Of a stretch of 64,000 bases of DNA, positions 35,492 through 50,013 are shown piece by piece (positions within the stretch are counted from its first letter, which is position 1; every line of letters starts with the position of its first letter). The stretch is taken from NCBI GenBank assembly GCA_019614645.1, contig JABWDB010000013.1, forward strand, positions 3,400,501 through 3,464,500, given 5' to 3'. The notes beneath the pieces were generated by a model. It was not told the origin of the DNA and made no database searches. It was given only the letters and a program-made list of their open reading frames with translations. The translations under genes were made by a program, and so were the position numbers. The stretch comes from Stratiolaelaps scimitus. Taxonomy: Eukaryota; Arthropoda; Arachnida; Mesostigmata; Laelapidae.

Positions 35492-37797
35492 GTAATGTAT
35501 GAGGAAGAAACAAAGTACATACTGGATAAGATCATTATTTTATTTCCAGAGAAAGGTCATATATATATATATATATCGCTTTAGCCATGTATTATTTGCA
35601 CGTTACAATAGCTATAGTTGGATATTAACATTCGTAGATGGTCTGATAGCCAATTGCCAAATATAGTTCATGTTTCGTTGGTGGGGCGAATCGACAACTC
35701 CCTAAACTAGTTGCCCAATGGCTATTTTCGTGCAGAAAATCTACTGTTAATATGTCCCACGCGGTCAACTTGGTGGCCAATGTACGTTCGCCCTCAGCCT
35801 AGCTTTTTGTTCCACCCCATTGCCAATCCAACGAATAGCCTAATCGAAAATGAGAAGGGAGTGCCCCAGTTCAGAGGTTACGGGATCTTATTGAAAGCAC
35901 AGAGTCTCTTATTAATAGGGCACAAAAGGGCGCAGGAAAACCCTCTGCTGACCTAATGACGATTGGCGAACTGCGAATGAACATCACTGAAATTTCGACG
36001 TGGTGCGCTAATCGAAAGTGTTGATCATCATTGTCCATTGACTACGCCAGCTTCCGTACGCTGGGCCATGGAAACGGCGACGAAGCGCAGTGCTAAGCTG
36101 TACAATAGATAAGTGGCAATTTTAGAATTTATTCATTCATTAGAAGGACGTTCCATTGGCTAGGGTCCGTGTACGACATTTTCGATTCGTCATCGTATAT
36201 GCGAAATCACGATACACACAGTTGTGCCCGCCGGCCTAACGGTGATAATTAGGGATACATTGGTGACTAGATGGGAGGGCGTCTGTGATATCGGAACAGT
36301 CACAGCTAGAGTAATCAACGTTATCATAGAAATGACGTCAACACTGCGTACCTAACAGCCAATGCATGGTGCGCTAATGTGATAAGAAGCATGTTAGTGA
36401 ACTTGTCCATACGACTACGGAGCATGTACGATGACAATCGCCAAACTCAACCGGATGGCGAGCACGTAGGTGGCCTCGCTGTGTATGTCGCAAGGCTCTC
36501 TTCTCGTCAGCGTCAGGCCATATCGGCCGTGCGTCGACCTGCGGTCACTCGGCCTGCGAAAGGCCCCTTACAGCAGTGGCCCCGACTCGTGACTCCCGTT
36601 TAGGATAGTGCCGTTACCTCAGCGGTTGGCGCCGTTTCCGCTAACACGCTCCTGTGCTGTGCACCATCTCTCCCGCCTTACAGACGCGCGGTTCCTGGAT
36701 TGCGTAGCCATTTGCGTAGCCTATCCGAGGCTATCCTCCCGACGCAGTCGCCGACCCAGACCGCCAACGCTCCCGACGGTTCTGCGCGTCGACCGCGAGA
36801 GGGATGCCTCTTTGTGAGAGAGTCTTGTCCTACGACCCCGCCATGTATCGAGGACAACAAGCGATACGAGAGCAGTGCAGGTATAGGTGGGCCACCGGTA
36901 CCCGCAAGGTCCTTGCACGTGTGCCACAGAGCCGCTATCGCTGTCGGCGGCGTTAACGCCGCCGCATCAGCGAATCATGCCGATATTCCCTTTGCCGAGC
37001 ACATAGTAGACACTATCCTCTGCTTCTTGGCCCGACTGGAGATCCGGCCACCGGAGAGGCCTGCCCCAAAGCTTGTCCCGTTCCCTTATCTGAGCTTACT
37101 CGTTGCCTTGCCTTAGCTCGTCCTCCCCAAAACCCTTAGGACCCTGACGGCCGACAACCTTCTCCCGTGTGATTGGATGCATTCGGCATGCAGCGCACGT
37201 CCCGAGTCCACACCCGTCGTCCAGGCGACGGACAACGAAGGGCTTCACTCGCTTCCTTTTTCGCCGGTCCACACTTCAGAGAAATCTCGTATATATATAA
37301 CACCAACGACGCCGTTATAATTGCGAAGCTTCACGTATATCTATCAACCGCCAGACACTAAAATCAGAAAGTCAGTAGTACTTTGCTCGTACGATACTTG
37401 AAGTAGATCCATAGGAGGTAAATGTGTAAGATGAAAATATTCTAGTACTGAACATGCTCAAATCATTGTACACCCGTGTATTTGATACGTTCATTATAAA
37501 TAATTCCATCTGGAAGCTGGTGAATGGTCGGTCTATCCAATACCTCCACTGCAGGCTACCTGCTCGTAAGCATCAAATAGCACGACGAGGATCCGGAGCT
37601 GAACGACCATTCGAGAAATACTGACTGTTCAACCACATATCGAAGCATGCGACAAGCGTGTGAACACAGCGGTACTTTGCACCTAATACAGTATTCGTCA
37701 ATAGTCACACGATGCGCGACGAGCTTTCGCATCATTACGGCTTCTGGGACCCCTACGTTTGTACAGAATGATCTATAAATGATTCGCTGACACTATC

Positions 37798-37854
37798 AGA
37801 CATCACTGTATGGTGCAGACATCACTGTATGGTGTAGACATCACTGTATGGTGT
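37798..37854. repeat. Tandem repeat, three copies of 19 bp
   Basis: Units at 37798-37816, 37817-37835 and 37836-37854, each AGACATCACTGTATGGTG followed by C or T. The only difference is the last base of copy 1. Confidence 0.9.
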
Positions 37855-40800
37855 ATTGCGTTATTGAATTACATCACATTTGCTGATGCCGGAATGAAAA
37901 AAAAACAAGATGTGTAGCGAGGCACGAATCTGCAATCTACAGTTTACCAAGTTCGACTTGAACTTCTATCTACACCCAACCTAGTGATGCGGACCACTAA
38001 CACGTGACATTATGCCGAATCGTTTGTACTATCTGATCAAGAGACAAGTGACCAACTCCCATTTTAGTGGGAATTGCAAATTCAACAGTTTTCGCTATTT
38101 ATTGAGTACGCAAATAAAATATGAAAGTTTAAATATACGAGCATTGAATGCATGCTAACCGCAGCGCTGCAGCTGGAATATCTTTGCAGCTAAGCAGCCA
38201 ACGGTGTCCTTAGCTGTCTTTGCAGTCAAATAGAAGCTTATGGGCGGATTGGCTCACTTTATCAGCTTTCTTGCAGTGCTGGGCAGTAAAGAAACACCCT
38301 TAGCTGAACAGCCCCCCTTCCTCTGAGCTGAGAATAGCAGAACCCCACACTGCCACGTATGGGAAAAATGATGTGCCAGATATTTAGCGCTTATCACTAT
38401 GTGGGACCATAAAGACAAAGAACTGATGTAGCTGATAATATGCTAGCGTTCGACGGTCGCAGTTGCGCTAAGGTGGTTTCCTCGAATAATTAGTATCGGT
38501 CTCTAATGATCGGACTATTTAGTAGAGACTTTTGAAGCTGCTATTGCGGGCGACTCTAATAGGAGCAGCAGCGTTAGACTTACATATTCATTATTAAGTC
38601 TCTTTGCTCACCGCGAAAAAAAATAACATTCATTGAGTCCAGAGCTTGAAAGCGTTTGCTTGACTCGATACGAGGGAATATATTCAGTGACGATCTTGAT
38701 GGTCAACTTTTCTATCTTTATTATTATAGGTGCCACACCAAGCGTCGCTATTTGGGAAGCGATACAAGTTCAGATCAATTGATTAATTAAAATACAATTA
38801 ATAGCCTCCGCTGAGTATCGTCAGGGGTTGCCAGCGTTCGACTACCCGGTGGGGAGGGCGGACGTGAGGACAAGCTCTCAATAGTACAATCTGCTTCAAT
38901 TCAATTCGATCCATTTGATTACCTTGACTATATTTTTTTTCGAATACTAATGATAAATATTTGCACTACACCTTTGGTTAACGTATCCATATTAAAACCA
39001 CAATTTAAAATCACATGTGAACTTCTCCGCCGCCAAGAAGAACATAGCGGCTGCTGGATCACGTCAGGTTGGTTAGTCCATATGAAATCATCGACTGCCG
39101 TGGATATACGTAGCGCGCTCTGAGACTTTGTAGATTATTACATGTGATTTTTCGCCGACTGTGTTGGATACCTGTTTACAAACTCCACCTTCCAGTGGTA
39201 CTTTACGGGAAGTAGACGCCACAGAGGAACAAGTATCCAAACGTTGTTGACGCATCGTTAGAGCGGGCAATCATTGAGGTTACGAAATTGGCGGGAAATA
39301 ACCAAGCGTGCTAGATAGCGTAGCTAATATATCCCTGTAGACAGTGATGCGTTTTTCCTCAATTTTGAGGATGCAAAAATTCGATGCCAAGAAATCTTGT
39401 TCCATAACTATGGGAGGGGGGACAAGGGCGTCAACTGGATGATTACAGCATGTATAATATACCGAACAATACAGTTCGATTCAGACAAGAATAGATAAAG
39501 TCCAAGAACGGGTATTGTAAGAGGTGACACCGACCGGGACAACCTTCAACGTGATCTTCTTTCACGTCAAGGATTCAACAGGACGATTAATTTCATAACA
39601 CCTGATCTCACTTGGTCTTCAGCAAGTAAATGTTCCGCTCAGCGACAGCTATCGCGACAATGAAATGTTGGAAGATTAGTCATTAGCAGAGGGTGGCTAT
39701 TTAGACAATGAATGATATATACTGTTGGGTATTTAGACAATGAAATGTAAGGTTTAGCCCGAGTACTAACAGCCCTACCTGGTTAAAGCTATTTGCCGCA
39801 ATGGTCGGCCAATCCGAAATCTGAAATCTGAGAGAGGAATCTGAAGATGGTTGCACACCTCACCAGATCCTTCGGAGGGCAAAACACCATTGGGGTCATA
39901 TATACAACAACAGAAACGACCAAACTCAGGATGGAGCGTGATGTGAAACGTTCACCGATGACACCAAATTTCACTTGAACAGAAGTTGTGGGCCAGGCTA
40001 ACAAGAGAAGCCAAAACGAAGTTCACAATGTCATATAATGCATCAGCACACACAGGTGCATTGAGGAGCTGGCAAAGATAGTTAAAAAATAAAACAGGCC
40101 GTTAAACACATTAAACTGTTGCGAGGCATCGGAGGAGCGAATGATGATATGCAACCAACTGAAAATTTCCGGACAGACTCGCCGTCTTAAACAACATTTA
40201 ACAAAGTCTACGGCACAACTGCTTTCGGCAGTGCCCCATGAGACGGGCAATCCCTTTAAATGCAACTGTACACGGTGGGGATTGAACCCGGTAACTATAA
40301 ACGATGATAATTATCGACAACAAGATCGAGCAGAGCAGGAGCCGCTATTCCACGATTCAATCATTAGTTTTGCCGACTACTTTCAGAGACATTGACGCGA
40401 GACAACGCGGATTGAGAACAGCTGCTTCAATCGTTCGCCGATTCCTTGCTCTTCACATCAACACGAAACCATCAGATGAGTCGACGCTGAGTATTCAATT
40501 GACGTTAAATTGACTTTTGTCGACAGTTACCGTGACATTGCATAGACCAAGGGAAGACTTAGCTGGACGTATAGCCTGTGGCGTCGGGAGAGCAATTACA
40601 ATTGCAGGAGAGGAGGAGGGCCAGCCTAACTGTACGCATTGAATACTATGGCAGTAACATACTTTATGCATGGATGTATAATAGTTCATAGGAAATCATA
40701 GAAAATCATGTCGTCGCAATGAGCGTATGAGAAATCCTCGGGAAGTATTGTCGATAGAACAAGAGCTACTGTTATTGGCAATTGTAAATATTCGCGTTTT

Positions 40801-41061
40801 TGCAAAATAAGAGAACTTCCAGTCTAGTCGAATACAATAATATTTGCCCGCAAAGTTCGCGATGGGGACTGCGTTGTTGGGCCAGAGCTGCTGCAGAGCC
40901 CTGTCAAAAGTTCCCGTAATAGCAACCTAGTAAGTTATCATTATACACTTGAGTTCCTCGAATCAAGACCTTGCGATCTCGTCTATCAACCGCGGGTCAC
41001 AAAATTGTTGAAATGACAACGGGGCAGTCTGGTCAGCCAGCCCTTTTCGAACATTTGAAAG

Positions 41062-41111
41062 CATTTAAGGACATAAGAGCCTCAAGTTTGAGGCTCTTAT
41101 GTCCTTAAATG
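41062..41111. repeat. 50-nt perfect inverted repeat (24-bp arms)
   Basis: CATTTAAGGACATAAGAGCC plus CTCAA-type arm bases at 41062-41085 are exactly complementary to 41088-41111 around GT. There is no open frame, and it could form a cruciform or RNA hairpin. Perfect arms suggest recent origin or structural constraint. Confidence 0.9.
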
Positions 41112-43499
41112 TGATATCATATCAACTCCAAGGGATGAGGACCGTACCCTACAACGGTATAATGGTTTGATACATTTTCAGGTGTGCGTTTAATTGTACG
41201 TGTACGCCGTTTTCTCATACGGCTGATCCGGGATCAGTTGGAGATAATTGGGATCGCCTAATCGCAAAGTATTTTTATCTACTGAAATCTACGAAGGTAG
41301 CTCTGAAGTTCGCATCCTATTATATGATGAAACGCATGAATTATATTTTGATGGTATTGATCTGCAATACATACACACAAATACACGCCTGCTTTCGAAA
41401 TCAATATCCACCGAATATGGCTGGGACAATATGAAGTATACAAAATGCGTTTGGGGGTACATGGCACCTTGCTATACCTACTCATGTGTAGGTAACTAAA
41501 TTTCTTGACCTAAGTTCAACAGGGATTCCAAGGGACTCCTCCCTTGCGTAACACAACCAGTCGAGTTAGGCAACAGTTCAAGACCAGAGCGATTATTTAA
41601 GAGTTAACCCTTTGTTCGTATCGACAAATCTCAAGAGATCTGTAATATTGAACCTATTATCGCACGTTGAATACCCTGATCTATCATTCCCGCTATAGCG
41701 AATAGCCATTGACAATCGTCAAGAACAACGCTACCATGCCCTGATTCTAGAAGCGTCTGTCAAGACGGGCACACGGCTAGTAAGTCTGTCCTCCTCACGG
41801 GTTAAGATCGCCCTGTACCCTTCTATTACTCCAGCTAACTGCTATCTGCATCTTGCGGAGTGCGACGTCATTCTTAATTGCACTTCAAATGCCACGTGAT
41901 GCTTACCTCGAATCGTAGATAGACTAGAGCAATGCTAGATACAGCATTAGCATCATATAGGCCACATGCTTTGTAACTACACAATAACATACAATGCTCT
42001 CCCATTAGCTATTCACCATTTTATTAAATGGATCATATTTATTACTATTATTTCTCAATTACATAATTCCTTTCACAATCCCCAGCTTCAGCAGCAGCAG
42101 CAGCAGCTTCATGCATAGACGAACGGATCCGCCCCGGGGACGTAAACATCTACACGTCGAGGAAGTGGGACCGATTCTTGTAGTCCGTCAGTGTGTCAAA
42201 GACACCCGCCACCGCCATCACCGGTCTCGCCTTCCCTCGGCAACGCCGTTCTGCTAACGCTAACTGACATTCTGGAGCGGGAGGCGGGCCAGCAAGGATC
42301 GGAACATTGGCGGCCACCGGCCCCCTACGTCGACCCAATCAATATCAACGTGGGCCCGCCCATCATTGTTTTCGTTTTCTTCATTGCACGACGTATCGTA
42401 TGCACGACGTATCGTCGAGCCTCGTTGTGTCAGCAGAGCACAACGGTGCCAGTCATTCGTTGGTTCATACAGTCATCCCCAGCCAGGCGGATGAGTGACC
42501 TTTCCGCTTTCTGCTTGGGACATAAGCAAATAGCAGCTAGAGCAATGCGCATCACTGACTCTCTCTCTGTCTCTCGTGTTCTTGTACCCGATAGGGGTCT
42601 AGCCTGCTACGGACATCCAGCCTGACGATGTTGTGATATATGACAAAAGTCAGCTACGGCTGTAAGCAATGTCCACGTTATCAAGTGTCTGTATCCGCGC
42701 GCGCGCGACTTTCACCCACTCCCGACGACGAAAGTCAAATGAAGTCTCCTCACCCGTTTGTCCGCATGGACTACGCTGTACATTTGCGGTCATCTTTTAC
42801 TGAGAGCTTAAAATAGCCATAGACAAAGCCGTCCATTGCCACAAGGTCGATATTCATACGTCATTTGGAGTTATGAGATGCCCTTTCAAAACTGTCGTCT
42901 TTCTTCCGTCAACTTGACCCAATTATCATTTTGTCATGTCCTCGAAATTACAATAACTTGTTGCAATCTTGCCTTTACTCAAATTCACTTCAACCCGCTG
43001 CCAAGCTACTGACCTTAATGCACTTGTCATGTTACCGTGTTTTCACCATCCGATTACACTATTCCTGCAATTCCGCTCCCTTTGCTGCGGCTATGGCCAT
43101 TAGTAATCGCGCAGTGGGTATCTCACTGTCCTGCCGTGACCCTGTGGCAGATGACCCGTTTTACTTGAACAATCCTCCCATACCGCTGCCGCTGAGCCGA
43201 CATTTAACGTCCACGGTACTGCTTTCGACCCACAGTACTGATACACTATATCAAATCGAACGCTGTTCGACAAACGAGGTAACGTGGCTAGCTATGTGAA
43301 AGCATTGACATCTTTCGGAACTTGTTAACAATCTTTGCGAGTTACACGCTATTTCGATGCTTGCCAAACGGAAAGACACGACTCAGTACTATATAGAGAA
43401 GTCAATTTTGTGCTAACTACGCTGTGCTATGCTCGGAGAATTTAGTCTCGCAACTTCTACCTATGTTATCTTATAATAAATAATAATTATTATAATTGA
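41112..43499. other. No gene recognised
   Basis: Contains a GC-rich stretch at 42120-42620 preceded by a short CAG run (42092-42108) and an alternating CG run near 42698. The 83-codon frame at 41248-41499 matches nothing known. Confidence 0.55.
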
Positions 43500-45860
43500 A
43501 TGACTTGCTCACCCGAAGTTGCCGAGTAGCAGTCGATATCCTTCGGCTAAAAATGTTCTCCGCAGTGTTCAGAGCCCGGTCTGGAAACACCCACCGGACT
43601 TCGTATTTCAAAAACAGTTACCGTTCCGCCATTGTACGTAGACAACACCAGAAACTCTGCTATACCATCCACCACTCCCTCCTCCTCGTCACTTGCAAAC
43701 TTCCTAACATGTTTGCATCTTAAGGTTCGATCGCTGGCAAAGCCAGGTGCAATTGACCCGCTACATGAGCACGCATGCTTTCATAATATCTCCATTGTGC
43801 TGATAACAGAATCTTGGTTAGGCAAGCATATATCAAATCTATCATCTATCATGTTGGGATCGTTATTATATATTTAATAATAATATAATATAACGACCCA
43901 TTTAATATTGACGAACTGTCTATTCTGATCTCCCCGATACCTTCTGATCGTAATGCGATACCCTTTACTAACTTTTTGATACAGATTTTTGCTGAAAACG
44001 ATGAAGGTGGCTATAATTTTTGGAAAGAAACATATGAGAGCATCAAGGCTAGGTTATGTCACATTCAGTGGAGAACGCTTTTTTCGAGCTGTAACTCTGT
44101 TCATAGCATGTTCAATACATTTACCCACCAACTCCGCATATTAGTTGAACATTTCGAAGAACTTCAATCAGAGCGAGAGACATGAGTGTTAAAAAGTATA
44201 TAAACAAAACTAGAGGCTCTGATGAAAACTGATAAATATCCTAGAAATGAAACCTGGTTGCGAGAAGCAAGCACCAGCCTTCACATCGTTGAGGAATCGA
44301 ACTTTGACTTCAAGGGACTCATTTAAGATACTCGCGAACTTCAAATCGTTTTTTTTCGGTACTCAAACAAGCGTACCGGAAAAACTGCCATACAAATGAA
44401 ACAAACAATGGAAAAGATATTTAGTAAGGTCCAATCTTAACCTATGAAGTTTCACCAGACTCAATTCCCCCTCTATTTTACAAAGCAGTTGGAGTAGTCA
44501 TATCCCAACCCCTATATCTTATTTACTGTAGATCCTATGAGGACGGCATTGCACGAGAGTACTTTCAAAGATCTGTGGTCACCCCTGTCCACAAGAAGGG
44601 GTCTAAATCTGATATTGATAACTATTGACCAGTGGCCCAATCCTCTATAGCTTATATTATATTAGAGAAACTGCCTGTAGACGATGTGTTTCGTTTTTAA
44701 AAACTCAGCAGTTACTTGATGAAACACAACATGATTTTACAAAGGGGAAATCCACCGCCTTTCAGCTGGTTGATATGGTCCAACATTGGACCTTTCACAT
44801 AAACAACAAACAAATGTTCGACTGAATATATTTCGATTTTGCCAAGGCGGTTTGATAGACTAAATCACTCCTCACTTTTAGCAAAAATCAAGAAACTGGG
44901 ACATGGTCCTTTTGTTGGGTATCTAACAACCTATGTATATAACCGCTCATTTAGCGTACGTGTAAGAAACAGTATTAGTAGGCATGGTGCTTGCCCCTCT
45001 GGGTTGCCACAAGGTAGCCGTTTGGAGCCCGGTTATTTTGTATTTATATCTTAGACATATAAAACACTATACCGCAGACCCATAAACTTTACGCGGATGA
45101 TCTCAAGCTTTATGGCCCTTTTGAAAACCGAATGCGAAAGGCGTGATCTACAGAAAGCCGTTGATGAAATCTCTAGATGATGCTCCAATAATGACATGAA
45201 TATATCCGACCCTAAATGTGCCACATTATGTCTAACAGATATATCTATATACTCTTAGCGAACTGCCTATACCAACTGAGAAGTGTATGAAGGACCGTTA
45301 GTTTGTAACACACTTTTTCGCTGCTTTATAGTGAAAAAGCCAGAATATTATATGCAGCTCCATAAGAGCTCAGCTTATACCCAAATGCACACACCGCTGT
45401 GGAGTCTGGCGACCATATCTTAAAAACATTTAGACGCTAGGGAGCGAGTTCAGTGAAAGTTAATAACACACGCTTCGCTTAGATGTGGCATCGACCTCTC
45501 GACTCCTTCGTTTACCGTCCGACTACGGACTTACACTAAAATGCAGATATGCGATTTTACAAAAGGCTACCATCCTGAAACACGTATTGTGAATACTTTT
45601 AGTATCAGATAACTTAGCTGCAAAGTGAACAAACTCGTCCTCATCAAGAATCGCCAGAAGCGAAAGAATCAACACTGTCTTCATTTCGAGCCACTCGAAT
45701 ACTCAGAGAGACGAATGCTTATACTATACACTTAATGAATGTTTGTATAAACCAAATGTACCTTCCCTTTGTTAACAAAAGGTGTTCTTGAAATGGCAAA
45801 AGTGACTGCGTCAAAATCGATATCGTGATTTTAATAAACATTGATCAAGATTGTCTGTTT
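43500..45860 (+). mobile_element. Decayed non-LTR retrotransposon with endonuclease and reverse-transcriptase remnants
   Basis: This is the longest transposon remnant in the window. Endonuclease traces appear at about 43719-43830 (KVRSLAK, then HNISIVLITESWLGKHIS, the family's NVRSL...TETWL signature). RT traces are TPVHKKGSKSDIDNY near 44581-44625, TQHDFTKGKSTAFQLVD near 44730-44775, YFDFAKAV near 44830-44853 followed by a one-base frame change into FDRLNHSSLLAKIKKLG, SGLPQGSRLEP near 44996-45028, and LYADDLKLYG at about 45087-45116 with the catalytic Tyr-Ala-Asp-Asp intact. Many stops lie between and after these. The motif set fits CR1/jockey-like LINEs. Boundaries are approximate. Confidence 0.75.
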
Positions 45861-46290
45861 CGGCCAGTACAAGATTTATTTCCCTTTTTTTTCATACTTG
45901 TAGACTTTCCTAAATCAATACTTTTATTTACGTTAGAACAACATCGAGTACATGCACTCGCGCCTGCCACCGGGAAGTGAATTGACACATTTCTCCAAAA
46001 CGACGATTACAACACCAGTGGATGGCGAAATAGGTCTTCTCCGAACTCTTAGTTGTCTACTATCGTAGTTATATGTCTCCCCGTACTTCCTTATTTATTC
46101 GACTAAGGACTTGCCGACGTCTACATTAGCTTCACTGAAAATGCTTTATTTATCTTGCTAACACTTTAGTAAAGCCCAGAACCGACCGTGGCCTAGCCAC
46201 GAGACGTACACCAACATCTATCTCTCTCTCTCACGATCCTTAATTATCATTGTTATGGTTATCGTTTTCTCATTTTATACTTATTTGTAT

Positions 46291-46331
46291 CTCTCTCTCT
46301 CTCTCTTTATATATATATATATATTCCGTCG

Positions 46332-46365
<34 letters not shown>
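46291..46365. repeat. Composite (CT)n-(TA)n microsatellite, twice in a row
   Basis: CT repeat then TA repeat, a short CCGTCGT spacer, then CT repeat then TA repeat again. Confidence 0.9.
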
Positions 46366-47325
46366 CATAGCTATCTTTTTCTGTGTGTTTTTCAATCGTT
46401 AGTTGATTTCATCTCTGATCTTAGTCATCATCTTCATCCTTCTTATTAGCAGTGTCGTTATCAGAACATTGAACCCTAAACACTAATGTAAGTGACAGAT
46501 TTCCATAGTACCTTGATATATAATGTGTGCCATCAGCTAATAATAGTAATAATAATTCTGACTATTAGTAGCTACAATCAACGTCTCTGAGCCTGTATCT
46601 GTGTCGAATGAGCGTTCGAATGGGAATTGTCTCTACCCATCTGCCGAAGCCTGTGCGTCTACCATTAGGTATCATCTGGCATTGACGTTTCCTTTTAACT
46701 GATCATTTCATAGGACATCTATGCGATTGACTTGGAGAACGCGGCATCTCCAAATCCGTTTAACACACTTCACGGTAGAACACCTCTACGAAGCAGCTGC
46801 TAGCTGCTCCACGAACATAGAGAAGCAAAAATAGGTTAATTAATCATCTAGCATTCATCTCGCATCCTCGGAACATAATCTTTTGCCGTTTGCGTCAATC
46901 GCTTCGTTTGTGTCTGTGCTCGCCAGGCTGAGGCGGCAACATTTCAGGACGCATAAGTTGCCAATCATTTAATACCACCGCTATCAGCATGGACAAACAC
47001 TGTTTGTCAGCCTCGTCCACGCGGAGCAATTGGTCTGCACGACAGAGGGCGTCGCTGCCGCCTGGCAATCAATTCGAAAGAGACCCAATTCGTCGAGTGC
47101 ACAAGAGCCCCCCTGAAGTATATCTCTGTGCCAACCATTACAATAGACGATGGGCAACACTCATAAGAGTCACTGTCCGAGAGCACTGTGAAATCGATCG
47201 CAATCGATCGCATGACACCAAGTTACGTGGTGACGAACACTTACCCCTCATTTTGATCGAAGCCTCACGATGTTATTACTAATCCGTAATTGCCAGTAAG
47301 GATGATGAATATTATTATAATTATA

Positions 47326-47397
47326 ACCTTTATTATTATTATTAATATTACCATTATTATAATCAACGTAATGATCATTATTATTATTATTATTATC
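47326..47397. repeat. (TTA)n microsatellite
   Basis: Two TTA/ATT runs separated by about 25 bases. Confidence 0.9.
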
Positions 47398-47958
47398 GTT
47401 ATTGCAATGTGCTATCGCGTTTTCCCGCTTATTATTCGTTCGCCTGTTACGTGTATCTGATGGTGCGATCGACCATGCTTTACAATTACTGCGGTGTCGC
47501 GCAGGCACACAGCCCATATCTCTCTCTCTGTGGTTTCATTCGCATAAACGTTACTCTTTACAAACATAAGGTCGTGGTAGAAACGTTCTTATATCTCTCT
47601 CTCTCCAACCGTCGAGAAATTATCCATCACCTGCGTTCCACCTCTCGCTCAAGCTTTCGGCGATTCCCAAACGATTACGGTGACAATATATTTTGGTAAG
47701 TGTCCCCTCTCTTTCTATTTCTGTTTGCTAGGTATCGGTATCTCTAATATTCCTACCCCTCGAGGCAGTCTCCACTGATGGCATTGCCGCAGAGCGTGGT
47801 GCCGACTTTGTTTTCGCGATACCATTTTACGAATATTAGATTGTGTTATACCTTTTTGTAGGTCAGGCTTTTCAAACAATTTGCTGGAGAATCAATCCAA
47901 TCAAAGGTCGAAGCTGCTTACGCTGCAGTGGTCGCCAATCGTTTCAGGTTCGCTTATT

Positions 47959-48002
<44 letters not shown>
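47959..48002. repeat. (CT)-(AT)n microsatellite
   Basis: TCTCTC directly followed by about 38 bases of AT repeat. Confidence 0.95.
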
Positions 48003-48004
<2 letters not shown>

Positions 48005-49940
48005 GCTTCTAACATGTGGTATAATATGTGTGCCAACTGCTTTAACTTCTTCCTGATCATAATTTGGGTCATAATATAATTATAAGCACTAATATAATTA
48101 ATATTATTATTCTTATTATTGTGATTATTACTATTATTATTATCACCACTGTCATTAGTATTATTATTATTATTTGTTTATGTGTTATATATATTTACAA
48201 CGTTGTTGCCCGGGCAAAATTACCGGTTCCAGTCTCAATTTGCTGTCTTTCAATCATTTGATTGCCAGCATTCGCTGAAAACTGTCATCCCTCATATCCG
48301 CCCGCCTGTTCCAATATCTTCATTATCCAACTAGTCTCGACCCTCAGCTAACTCCCATGTCCTCTGAAACCGCTTCGTCTTGACGTCGTTCCTTTTCGAC
48401 ACGACTGAAATTAACCTCGGGACACAGCTCTCTGTATCCATTTTGCTCGAACGCACAGCCAGCTTGGAGTAATTATCGTACTATCGTCTATATCATTCGA
48501 TTCATTGGCCCGCAGAACAGCAAGAGCGAGCGCCGCGTCCGTCCTCTTCAGACGTTTCCCGTCGGGGTGCCCAGGAAGGGTAGAAGCTGCAGCAGTAGTA
48601 GTGTAGTAGTAGTTGTATTAGAAGTAACCAGTGAAAGTAACTCCAATCTGTCCTCTCAGATGTTGAATCGAGCATTTCGGATACGTTGGGTGGACAGGTG
48701 CCTCCGTTCGCCTCGTTGTTCACGTTGTCGTAGGACGGCGAAGGTAGGACTTGACTGCAGTTTGTCGATCAGGGCCTACTTAACCTGCGTCGGTCGAAAG
48801 CCGGTGAGGGCCTGCTGAGTCTCGGAGCTTATGGGTAACGTGCTCTTTCGACGGATAAGCGCCTTGCCGCCAGGGCCGACGACGCCAGCCGATGATGAAG
48901 GCCCACCGAAAAGGTCCAGCTCCTAAGCGAGGGATGCCATGCAAAATTGAAGAAACAAAGAGAAAAACAAAAGGAAATAAAAATAACCGCAAAAGGAACA
49001 TACGCATAAGCTTTGCAAGTTAACTCAAAATAAGCGTCAGAAAACTACGCTATGAGAGATCTGAACGTAACAAACTTCACGGAACGAAAAAGTTATTAAG
49101 CCGACAGTTTCAATTGTGCAGAACTGAGGCGAGTAACAGCCGAAATCTAGCGGAACATAAAGCCAAACCGGAAATAATTAACGACGACAAAATGCGAATA
49201 TGTGCACCAATGGACTTTGTCTGCCTTGCCTTTTTACCGCAATTTTGTAAACCACCCGGATATTACGAAATTGGGGTAAAAAACGCACACGCATGAAAGG
49301 TTCAGCTGACGTTTCGAATATTGCACACAGAACAATTCAGTGAACTACAATTTGGGTTTAAATGCATACAATTTGGATAAACATGCAACTGCGTCCGAAC
49401 TCGGACTAGGGGGAAACGATTGCCGAATAATGTATCAGGGCGAGGCGTACTATTTATCGGGCAATCATTCACAAGGAATGCAATTAGCTCAATGTTGGCT
49501 ATATTACTTTCGAATATGTAGTAGTTGATGGAACTAGTCTGGCTCCGCTTATGGCTAAGTTAATCTAGGTTGAGCTGAGAGAAGCTAGGTTGGATACAAT
49601 GTTTATAATGGATTTTCTAACGTGTCGTGCGTTCGCTGGCAGCTATAATTTTGGCGCCGTTTGCCGGAGTTTATAACACCTGTTTCGAACACCTGCCGCT
49701 GTTGTCGCTCGTGGTCTCATCACTGTGTTGATGTCGATGTTTGATCAGTCGGGTGCTTGTATCGGCTGATGGTATCAATCCTACGCTACCTGTAGCTTTG
49801 AAGCGAGCAGATCGTGTAGTGGGCTTCCCGGCTCCGACGTCAATAGCTGCGCTTGCATGTCGAGCTCCGGGGCGAGCGTGTCGAACTGTAAAACACATGA
49901 AAATGCACGCGCATACGCGAACCCACGTAAAGACAGACGC

Positions 49941-49949
49941 ATATATATA

Positions 49950-50013
<64 letters not shown>

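Larger units (their letters stand above)
35241..41061. other. No gene recognised; GC-rich block about 36.4-37.3 kb
   Basis: Contains a 3 x 19 bp tandem repeat at 37798 and small direct repeats (TGAGAGAAACCTG near 35388 and 35408; TATTTAGACAATGAA near 39698 and 39729). From 37.4 to 41 kb there are very few open frames, so coding sequence is unlikely there. Confidence 0.55.

Noticed and set aside
36607..36720. CTCAGCGGTTGGCGC, which looks like a tRNA D-arm
   Set aside because: No B box or acceptor stem at the right distance.
40270..40300. GGGTTCAATCCCC on the minus strand, a B-box-like sequence
   Set aside because: No A box or acceptor pairing, so not a tRNA and not enough for a SINE.
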